A stretch of 64,000 nt of DNA, taken from Streptomyces sp. NRRL F-6492. GTDB taxonomy: Bacteria; Actinomycetota; Actinomycetes; Streptomycetales; Streptomycetaceae. Under the pieces are notes generated by a model. The model saw nothing but the letters and a program-made list of their open reading frames with translations. It was not told the DNA's origin and searched no databases. Of this stretch, positions 58,471 through 64,000 are shown one piece after another. How positions within the stretch are numbered: position 1 is the stretch's first letter; the number at the start of each line of letters is the position of its first letter. The position numbers were made by a program, and so were the translations under genes. The stretch is from assembly GCF_001280125.1 (NCBI RefSeq), contig NZ_LGEG01000225.1, positions 26,329 to 90,328 of the forward strand, read 5' to 3'.

Positions 58471-60447
58471 TCAGGCGGATGCCGCGTCGAGCAGCTCCCG
58501 CACGGCGGAACGGATGTCCTCGTCCTGGGTGAAGCCCCGCCAGCCGCCGTTGGACCGCAGCCGCCGGTCGTGGGTGGTGACGCCGCGCAGGAGGTCCGCG
58601 GCGGGTCGGGCCGCGTGCCCGATCCGGGCCAGGTGCCGCACCGCGGGGAGCACGACCGGCAGACAGGTCCCCTCGGCCAGGTCGCGCACGACCGCCGTCA
58701 GGACGGGAACGGTGTTCTCGGTGTCGCCGGTGGCGGCCCACAGCGCGTGCGCGGCCTCGACGCGGGTCCAGGGGTCGGTGTCCGCGGTCATCGCCCTGAG
58801 CCGGTCCGCATGGGGTGCGGCATGCGCGCCCAGGCCGGCGAGCCTGCGCAGCTCCGGATGCCGGATCCGCTGCTCGGCGAGGGCGCGGCCGAGGACCTCG
58901 AGGGCCGGTCCGGGTTCGCCGCAGACCCTCCAGTACGCCCAGGCCGCGAGCTCTGCGCGCGGCTCGTCGGGACGTACTCGGGACAGCAGCGGGTCCCCCG
59001 CCCCGGCCCCGTCCCTTCCGATCCCGGCCAGGGCCGTCGCCGCCGCACTCCAGGTCCGGTCGTCCTCCAGCAGGCCGAGCAGCCGTGGAACGGCCTTCGC
59101 CGCCGCCGGTCCCCACTCGGCGAGCGTCTCGCAGATCCGGTGGAGCGGCCGGTCGTCCGTGAGGGCGCCGATCCGATCGCAGATCGCCGGAAGGAGCGCG
59201 TCGGCGTGGTCCGGGAGGTGGCGCAGCACCTCGGGGAGCGAAGGGAGGCCGACGTGATGCCACTCGCTCGCGGGGTGGTAGGCGGAGTGCGACGCGAAGC
59301 CGGACCGTGCGCCGACGATGAGTTCGATCAGGCCCGGAAGACAGCGTGGATCGTTCATCCGGGCCAGCGCCCACAAGGCGGCCTCACCCACGCTCTCCCG
59401 TCTTTGCGTGGCGCGGACCGCGCCGTCGGTCAGCAGGGAGGCGGCCCCGTCCGCGTGGGCGGCGGCAGCCGGGCCGAGGCAGGCCAGCAGCTCGACGGCG
59501 CGGAAACGGGCCTCGGCGACGGGGTCGTCCAGCCGTCCGACGAGGCGCGGCAGAAGGGGAGCAGCCGGTGAGCGCCATCGGGACAGCAGCGCGCCCGCCT
59601 GGGCCAGGGCGGCGATCCGCTGTTCGTCGTCGTGATGGTCCGCCAGCACTCCGAGCGTGAAGTCGGGGGCCGGCCCGGCGAAGAGTTCCGACGTCCAGTG
59701 GTGGACACCCAGCACTCCGGCCTGCACCGAACTGGTGTGGTGCCACAGCTCGACGCTCGGGTCCCGCACCGCTTCGAGCACGTCGTCCAGCCGTCGGGCG
59801 GGAAGACCGGGGTCGGCCGGGGCCAGCGCGTGCACCGCCGCCAGGCGGAGCTGCGGCTGAGGAGCGTCGAGCAGTCCGTGGAGCAGGCCGAAGGCCTCGG
59901 CGCCGCATGCACCGGCCGGCGCACGCAGAGCGGCCCGGCCCAGGGCGAGGACCAGTTCGAGGCGGGTCGCCGGATCGGCCTCCGCCTCCCAGGACCGGAG
60001 CAGCCCGGGAAGGACCAGTTCGCCGGGGTCGTCGCAGGCCCCGAGCACATCGGCCGCGGCTCGCCGGATCTCCGGCTCGGGATCGTCCAGCAGCCGCAGC
60101 AGCTCGGGCAGGGCCCGCCCCCACGCCGGCGCCCAGCCCGGATCGAGGAACCGGGCCTCGGCCCGCCCGGCTTCCGCCACCAGCAGCGCCACCGTCTCCA
60201 GCAACGCGCAGCGGCTCGAGACCTGTGGCGTCGCAGCCAGGCGCAGTACGAAGGGCAGCGCGGCCGACGCGGCGGAACAGACCCGACCACCTTGATGGAA
60301 CAGCAGGTTGAGCAACTCGGACGAGGCGTACTCGGCGTCGTCCGGATCCGGACCGGCACACCGGCGGAGCAGTTCCGGCACATCCTCGGCGGAACCGTAG
60401 TTGTGCCTCAGCCCGGCCCAGTCGACCGCGTCCACCCCCACCCACAT
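58471..60447 (-). CDS. HEAT-repeat protein
   Basis: 658 residues built of repeated alpha-helical pairs: 'LPELLRLLDDPEPEIRRAAADVLG', 'LLPRLVGRLDDPVAEARFRAVELLA', 'CLPGLIELIVGARSG', 'AVPRLLGLLEDDRTWSAAATALAGIG', 'RAMTADTDPWTRVEAAHALWAATG'. This is the HEAT/PBS-lyase-type solenoid. No enzyme motif or membrane segment. Such proteins act as scaffolds. The N-terminus 'MWVGVDAVDWAGLRHNYGSAEDVPELLRR' recalls SMI1/immunity-associated or phage-defence HEAT proteins, but no toxin is adjacent. Codon bias is a little weaker than in neighbours, hinting at acquisition. Single gene. Confidence 0.85.
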   Translation of the reverse strand: MWVGVDAVDWAGLRHNYGSAEDVPELLRRCAGPDPDDAEYASSELLNLLFHQGGRVCSAASAALPFVLRLAATPQVSSRCALLETVALLVAEAGRAEARFLDPGWAPAWGRALPELLRLLDDPEPEIRRAAADVLGACDDPGELVLPGLLRSWEAEADPATRLELVLALGRAALRAPAGACGAEAFGLLHGLLDAPQPQLRLAAVHALAPADPGLPARRLDDVLEAVRDPSVELWHHTSSVQAGVLGVHHWTSELFAGPAPDFTLGVLADHHDDEQRIAALAQAGALLSRWRSPAAPLLPRLVGRLDDPVAEARFRAVELLACLGPAAAAHADGAASLLTDGAVRATQRRESVGEAALWALARMNDPRCLPGLIELIVGARSGFASHSAYHPASEWHHVGLPSLPEVLRHLPDHADALLPAICDRIGALTDDRPLHRICETLAEWGPAAAKAVPRLLGLLEDDRTWSAAATALAGIGRDGAGAGDPLLSRVRPDEPRAELAAWAYWRVCGEPGPALEVLGRALAEQRIRHPELRRLAGLGAHAAPHADRLRAMTADTDPWTRVEAAHALWAATGDTENTVPVLTAVVRDLAEGTCLPVVLPAVRHLARIGHAARPAADLLRGVTTHDRRLRSNGGWRGFTQDEDIRSAVRELLDAASA

Positions 60448-60570
60448 GCGCGCGACCCTACCGCCCGCCGAACCATGCCGCTCGGCCGTCCCCGGCCCTG
60501 CGCCGGGGGATCACCGGCGGGTCGGCGGGCGACCGTGGAGGAGGCTGACGGGCGCGCGGACGACGACGGA

Positions 60571-60633
60571 GCCCCAGGCCTCTGACCTGGAGCTTCGTGC
60601 GAAGAGCGGATGACGGGAAGCGAACCCGCGCCA
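60571..60633 (-). other. Degenerate tRNA 3'-end-like sequence with hairpin (copy A)
   Basis: On the minus strand CGCGGGTTCGCTTCCCGTCATCCGCTC (within 60604-60630) looks like the T-arm and acceptor 3' part of a tRNA-Gly, but no anticodon arm or 5' half can be found. It is followed by a CCAGG/CCTGG hairpin (60571-60593). A near-identical 33-bp core recurs at 62538-62570. Confidence 0.6.
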
Positions 60634-60862
60634 TGGGACGGCTTTTTCGGCACTCCCGGGACGCTCCTGTCGACCGCTGTCCACCGCCTTGCAGGGCACG
60701 GCCGGGGCACGGTGCCGGAGAAGAACGGGACGCGGTGGCCGGGCGGCTCCCCGGAGGGGGATCGGGACGGGTGCGGAACAGCGGTCGTCACCTGCGCGTG
60801 TCCCGCGGAAGGGCGATCACGCGCGCTCGGACCTACCTGAACGCCGACGGTCGGGAAGGGGC
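60634..60862. other. No supported gene
   Basis: 229 bp without coding signal in the gene-poor region between the tRNA-like copies. Confidence 0.5.
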
Positions 60863-61030
60863 TCAGTGTGCCGGGCGCCGGCGGTGCAGCATCGATCTCG
60901 CGGCGAGGCAGAGGACATCGGCGATGAGGAGGAGCGTGCCGATGGAGGCCAGGTACAGCATGCCGTCGACGGTCGCGCCGATGACGATCAGCGCGATCGC
61001 GGCGATCAGCAGGAGAGGGAGGAGAACCAT
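60863..61030 (-). CDS. Small membrane protein, 55 aa
   Basis: Minus-strand ORF: MVLLPLLLIAAIALIVIG then TVDGMLYLASIGTLLLIADV and a basic tail (LAARSMLHRRRPAH), 55 residues, two membrane helices with a cytoplasmic Arg-rich end. GAGG lies 7 bases before ATG 61030. It resembles the short hydrophobic proteins common in streptomycetes. Function unknown. The promoter of the divergent side contains no gene for over 200 bp. Confidence 0.65.
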   Translation of the reverse strand: MVLLPLLLIAAIALIVIGATVDGMLYLASIGTLLLIADVLCLAARSMLHRRRPAH

Positions 61031-61221
61031 GGTGTGCCTCGGTTCGTGGATGCGGGAACCCCACGGCGGCGGTCGTCACAACGGCCCCGGCGCATTCACT
61101 CCGCCAGGGCCGCCCTTCCGGATCGCCGCACGTGAGAGTGCTCGATCCTGGTTCGATCGTACGGCTTCGGGCCGGTCGGGGCCAGAAGGGGAGCGGGCCG
61201 CCGGGTGCGGCGTCCCGGGGG

Positions 61222-61249
61222 CCGGGTGCCGGGTGCCGGGTGTCGGGTG
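61222..61249. repeat. 7-bp CCGGGTG tandem repeat
   Basis: Four units (61222-61249, the last TCGGGTG) in a non-coding stretch just beyond the end of the 69-residue membrane protein gene. Confidence 0.6.
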
Positions 61250-61288
61250 CAGCGCCCGCGGCCTTCGGCCGGAGGAGCGGTTCGAGGA

Positions 61289-61498
61289 TCAGGGCCGGAT
61301 GCCCGTGCGCCCGCGGCCGGGTGCCTGTCCCGACGAACTGCGGGGGCTGTGGCCGGGTGGCCGGGCGACGGCCGGGAAGGGGGCGCTGAAGCGGTGGGCC
61401 GCGATGCGCGCGTCGTGCTGGGCGTTGAGCCGGTGGATCAGGAACAGGCCGAGCACGATCAGGACGGCGCCCGCCGCGAGCGTGATCAGGATCTCCAC
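61289..61498 (-). CDS. Small membrane protein, 69 aa
   Basis: 69 residues from GTG 61498 (GGAGGTGA 5 bases upstream, a near-ideal site). One N-terminal helix ('EILITLAAGAVLIVLGLFLIH') followed by a polar, Pro/Ser-rich tail ('PPGHSPRSSSGQAPGRGRT'). It starts 4 bases after the stop of DUF5994 on the same strand, so the two form an operon. No family recognised. Confidence 0.68.
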   Translation of the reverse strand: MEILITLAAGAVLIVLGLFLIHRLNAQHDARIAAHRFSAPFPAVARPPGHSPRSSSGQAPGRGRTGIRP

Positions 61499-61502
61499 GT
61501 CG

Positions 61503-62054
61503 TCACCTCCGCACGGTTCCCGGCAGGGAGATCATCCTTGCCCCGGCGGCCGGGTGACGGAGGGGCGGCGAGGCGGCCCCGCCGTCGGTCTCCCAGGAGT
61601 CCTCGCGGCCTCGGGCGTCCCGCGCGCCGCGGCCGGCCGTGACTTCGCCGGACATCAGCGCGCCGGCGGTGAGGGCGCCGCCGGGTGCGGCGGCGGCGTC
61701 CATCAGCCGGGCCGCCGCGTCGGGTTCGGTCCCGGGCGGGACCACCAGCAGGTCGCAGCGGCCGACGGCGTAGGAGAGCAGGATCATCTTGTCCGGATCC
61801 TGTTCGGTGAACCAGCCCACGTGCACGGTGTGCCCGGTGGCGGGAACCTTGTGCGGGACGACGGGCCAGCGGGTGGGATTCACCGTGACGCGCGTGATGC
61901 GCCCGAAGCGGCTCTCCAGCGCGCCGACCAGTGAGGGGAGTTCGGCCGCGAGATCGCGTGAGCGGGGCCACCAGGCACCGTCCAGCAGGCCGATGGGGGT
62001 GGTCCCCGGAGTCAGGGTCAGACGTGCCGGGAGCGGCGGAGCGACGGTGGTCAT
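61503..62054 (-). CDS. DUF5994 family protein
   Basis: 183 residues from ATG 62054. Family signature: 'RLTLTPGTTPIGLLDGAWWPRSRDLAAELPSLVGALESRFGRITRVTVNPTRWPVVPHKV', 'VGWFTEQDPDKMILLSYAVGRCDLLVVPPGTEPDAAARLMDAAA'. DUF5994 proteins are short, soluble, streptomycete-specific and of unknown role; several paralogues per genome are usual. It is upstream of the 69-residue membrane gene by 4 bases. A 22-bp palindrome lies in its leader (62073-62094). Confidence 0.87.
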   Translation of the reverse strand: MTTVAPPLPARLTLTPGTTPIGLLDGAWWPRSRDLAAELPSLVGALESRFGRITRVTVNPTRWPVVPHKVPATGHTVHVGWFTEQDPDKMILLSYAVGRCDLLVVPPGTEPDAAARLMDAAAAPGGALTAGALMSGEVTAGRGARDARGREDSWETDGGAASPPLRHPAAGARMISLPGTVRR

Positions 62055-62072
62055 GATCGCGGATCCGTTCCC

Positions 62073-62094
62073 GGGCCGCTCCGCGGAGCGGCCC
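62073..62094. promoter_or_regulatory. 22-bp perfect palindrome before DUF5994
   Basis: GGGCCGCTCCG/CGGAGCGGCCC at 62073-62094, in the leader 19 bases upstream of the ATG. It could be an operator or a leader hairpin. Confidence 0.4.
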
Positions 62095-62205
62095 AGTGTC
62101 GTGATCGCCGGAAACGACGTCCGCGTGGGAGCGGGTGTACGAGTTACTCCCGGTAATCCCAGCCTACTCCGCCCCGTGGCCGGACGAGCGGTTCCCGGCG
62201 CATGA

Positions 62206-62264
62206 GTTTCCGACGCAGGGGTTTCCCGGCGCGGGGGTTTCCCGCCGCAGGGGTTTCCGACCGA
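62206..62264. repeat. 16-bp GTTTCC(C)G-type tandem repeat
   Basis: GTTTCC recurs at 62206, 62221, 62237 and 62253 within 15-16-bp units of GGGGTTTCCCGnCGC type. Non-coding. Confidence 0.65.
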
Positions 62265-62269
62265 GGGCG

Positions 62270-62500
62270 TCGTTCGGTCGGCGGACGCGCGGGGTGCCGT
62301 GAGGCCGTGGTGACGTCGCACCGGCCGTGGCGTGTCGGCGGTCCCGTGCGGGTGGACGGTCCGCCACGGCGGAACCCGGCACCTCCCCTTCCGCGGAAGC
62401 CCCGTGCCGACGGGCTCCACCGAGCGGTGGAGCCCGGCGTGTTCCCGCTCCGGCCGCGGGCGACGCCCTCCGCGGGACCGGAACCCGTCGCGCGGACCGC
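62270..62500. other. No supported gene
   Basis: Gene-free stretch between the 16-bp repeats and the tRNA-like copy B. Open frames run through it on several strands but none has a ribosome site with coding character. Confidence 0.5.
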
Positions 62501-62504
62501 ACGA

Positions 62505-62570
62505 CGAAGCCCCGGGTCCCCGACCCGGGGCTTCGCGGAAGAGCGGAGGACGGGAACCGGACCCGCGCCA
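62505..62570 (-). other. Degenerate tRNA 3'-end-like sequence with terminator (copy B)
   Basis: Core 62538-62570 matches copy A at 30 of 33 positions. On the minus strand it reads as a tRNA T-arm/acceptor end and is followed by a perfect 13-bp terminator stem (62505-62517 with 62523-62535, 5-nt loop). Confidence 0.6.
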
Positions 62571-62705
62571 CAAGCCCGGGAGCCACGCGGCACGTGAGCC
62601 GGCGGGTGGTGCCCGGCCCGAGGAGACGAGGGGCGCGAGCCCTTGCCCGGACCGCCCCCCCCGTGCGGCGGGGCGGGCTCCAGGGATCTTCTCCGGTCAG
62701 GTCCC

Positions 62706-62711
62706 TAACAT
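62706..62711 (+). promoter_or_regulatory. Leaderless promoter -10 box of the hemolysin III-type gene
   Basis: TAACAT ends 6 bases before ATG 62718, so transcription should begin on or next to the start codon. No clear -35 box. Confidence 0.5.
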
Positions 62712-62717
62712 GTGCAC

Positions 62718-63584
62718 ATGGTTGCCCGCGATGCCCGACGGTCCGGTTCGGTACGGGGGGAAGCGGCGTCCCGAGGCGACGTCGAAGCCGGCGGTGGCTC
62801 TTCCGCACCGGCGGTCACGGGGCACGGGCCGGCCGGCCCCACCACCGGATCGCGTCACGACGGCCCCACCACCGGATCGCGTCACGACGGTCCCGCCGAG
62901 GACGCCCGTCCCGTCGCCGGTCCGGCCGAGGCGGCCGCCGACCTGGCGGAACAGGTCAAGCCGAGGCTGCGCGGCTGGCTCCACGCCGGCATGGTCCCCG
63001 TGTCGCTGGCGGCGGGCATCGTCCTGATCTGCCTGGCGGGGACGCCGCGGGCCGTGCTGGCCTGCACCGTGTACTCCGTCACGGCCTGGCTGCTGTTCGG
63101 GACCAGCGCCGTCTACCACCTCGGCACCTGGGGGCCGCTCGGCGAGGCCGTTCTGCGTCGCCTCGACCACGCCAACATCTTCCTGATCATCGCCGGCACG
63201 TGCACTCCGCTCGCCGTCCTCCTGCTCTCCCCCGACCAGTGGTCCGTCCTGTTGTGGATCGTGTGGACGGGCGCTCTGGCCGGCATCGCTTTCCGTGTCC
63301 TGTGGGTCGGGGCCTCCCGTTGGCTGTACACCCCCTGCTACCTGGCCCTGGGATGGGCACCCGTGCGGTACCTGCCCGACTTCCTGCACAGTGGCGGGGC
63401 GGCCGTGGTCTCCCTGATCGTGACCGGCGGCCTTCTCTACAGCGCGGGCGCGGTCGTCTACGCCCTCCGGCGCCCCGACCCCGCCCCCCGCTGGTTCGGC
63501 TTCCACGAGGTCTTCCACGCGCTGACCGTGGCGGCCTTCGCCGCACACTGCGCGGCCGTCTTCCTCGCCGTCCACCGGTCATGA
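62718..63584 (+). CDS. Hemolysin III/PAQR-family membrane protein (TrhA-like)
   Basis: 288 residues; ATG 62718 is chosen from the leaderless-promoter geometry (GTG 62712 possible). A disordered N-terminus of about 75 residues includes a perfect 27-bp duplication (GPTTGSRHD twice). Seven helices follow, with family motifs 'YSVTAWLLFGTSAVYHLGTW' (Ser/His), 'RRLDHANIFLIIAGTCTPLAVLLL' (Asp/His) and 'WFGFHEVFHALTVAAFAAHC' (HXXXH), which form the metal site of PAQR proteins. Such proteins influence membrane fluidity/lipid signalling rather than being true haemolysins. No gene follows for 265 bp. Confidence 0.9.
   Translation: MVARDARRSGSVRGEAASRGDVEAGGGSSAPAVTGHGPAGPTTGSRHDGPTTGSRHDGPAEDARPVAGPAEAAADLAEQVKPRLRGWLHAGMVPVSLAAGIVLICLAGTPRAVLACTVYSVTAWLLFGTSAVYHLGTWGPLGEAVLRRLDHANIFLIIAGTCTPLAVLLLSPDQWSVLLWIVWTGALAGIAFRVLWVGASRWLYTPCYLALGWAPVRYLPDFLHSGGAAVVSLIVTGGLLYSAGAVVYALRRPDPAPRWFGFHEVFHALTVAAFAAHCAAVFLAVHRS
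62835..62888. repeat. 27-bp perfect tandem duplication in the hemolysin III-type gene
   Basis: 62835-62861 is identical to 62862-62888; in frame, it doubles GPTTGSRHD in the disordered N-terminus. Confidence 0.9.
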
Positions 63585-63849
63585 CGCTCCGCCGGGAGCC
63601 CGACCGCACCCAGGGGCCCCGGGTGCCGGGGCGCCCCGTCGGCGTACGAGGACGACGACCGAGCGCACGGACCCGGCCGCGCCGGGGAGGGTCCTTCAGT
63701 ACGGCGGAGGGGCCCGCTCGGGGCGCGGATCAGCCCCTACGGCGCCGGCCGGTCGAGGGCGGACCTCACGCGGACACGTGCGCCCGAGTCGTCCTGCGTC
63801 GGGCCCCGGCCACCTCCACGGGTCGGTGAGGGCGACGGGTGAACCCGCC
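63585..63849. other. No supported gene
   Basis: 265 bp between convergent genes; no ribosome site with coding bias and no clear terminator seen. Confidence 0.5.
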
Positions 63850-64000
63850 TCAGTCGGAGACCGGCGGCTCGGCCGTTTCGGCGGCGCGGCGGTATTCGGC
63901 GTTGATGCGCTGGGCTTCTTCGAGCTGGTCCTCGAGGACGATGATGCGGCAGGCGGCCTCGACGGCGGTGCCCTGGTCGACGAGTTCGCGGGCGCGTGCG
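63850..64000 (-). CDS. C-terminal end of a second MerR-type protein (partial)
   Basis: The minus strand from the window edge encodes 49 residues: 'ARARELVDQGTAVEAACRIIVLEDQLEEAQRINAEYRRAAETAEPPVSD' read in segments, ending at TGA 63850. It matches the coiled-coil end of the MerR protein at 37869-38297 almost residue by residue (differences: T/P, II/IV, shorter tail). Its DNA-binding head lies outside the window. The two genes are paralogues about 25 kb apart. Confidence 0.9.
   Translation of the reverse strand, partial: ARARELVDQGTAVEAACRIIVLEDQLEEAQRINAEYRRAAETAEPPVSD

Noticed and set aside
60601..60633. Complete tRNA-Gly gene
   Set aside because: Only the T-arm and acceptor 3' side can be drawn; no D-arm, anticodon arm or matching 5' acceptor strand is present upstream on that strand.

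Overview
The window is about 64 kb of very GC-rich actinobacterial chromosome, most likely Streptomyces. The evidence is near-saturated G/C at third codon positions, frequent GTG starts, ATGA/GTGA stop-start overlaps, and genes typical of the genus (DUF2630, DUF5994, DUF6243, an SCO5918-type protein, a MmyB-type regulator, and a 24-residue ribosomal protein bL37). No integrase, transposase, plasmid replication gene, rRNA gene, complete tRNA gene or CRISPR array was seen.

Layout. (1) 1-15.4 kb: a 5'-truncated PhoX phosphatase, an APC permease, small proteins, an exonuclease/endonuclease-type hydrolase, an alpha/beta hydrolase divergent from a MocR regulator with paired direct repeats between them, a DrrAB-type exporter, a universal stress protein, and a CE1758/CE1759-type flavin monooxygenase plus FMN reductase pair. 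(2) 15.5-28.3 kb: the corrin-ring part of aerobic-type cobalamin synthesis: cobL, cobM, cbiD, cobK, a cobI-cobJ fusion, cobH, cobG and cobN. cobN is preceded by a cobalamin riboswitch. Embedded here are a bL37 gene and a Phd/PIN toxin-antitoxin pair whose toxin is frameshifted by a 7-bp tandem duplication. (3) 28.4-38.8 kb: an ABC-F protein with an attenuator-like hairpin in its leader, DoxX, MarR, a DUF1648 protein plus YtrA-type GntR regulator with a shared operator, a D-2-hydroxyacid dehydrogenase, an operon of GadC-like antiporter, small membrane protein and ThrE-like exporter, and a MerR-type protein. (4) 38.8-41.6 kb: a cold-shock/RNA-helicase group. (5) 41.6-44.7 kb: methyltransferase, glutamate decarboxylase and a VOC protein.

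(6) 44.7-53.7 kb is the most interesting stretch. A free-standing ketoacyl-ACP synthase (followed by a broken MazG-like gene) is divergent from a MmyB-type regulator. Next comes a tightly coupled six-gene operon: AurF-type di-iron N-oxygenase, flavin/2Fe-2S reductase, arylamine N-acetyltransferase-like acyltransferase, small serine hydrolase, MFS exporter and ATP-grasp ligase. This looks like a compact, NRPS-free pathway for an N-oxygenated, amide-containing metabolite with its own export and regulation. Three inverted repeats sharing a CGGCAA/TTGCCG-type core sit before the operon.

(7) 53.8-64 kb: a 581-residue membrane protein, a probable leaderless nonapeptide ORF before a DUF6243 gene, an alpha/beta hydrolase with a TetR regulator and duplicated operator, a HEAT-repeat protein, and a gene-poor 2-kb stretch bounded by two degenerate tRNA 3'-end-like sequences. 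It ends with a hemolysin III-type membrane protein and the C-terminal end of a second MerR protein, a paralogue of the one at 38 kb.

All functional statements rest on reading the sequence and on recalled family features. No database search was run.
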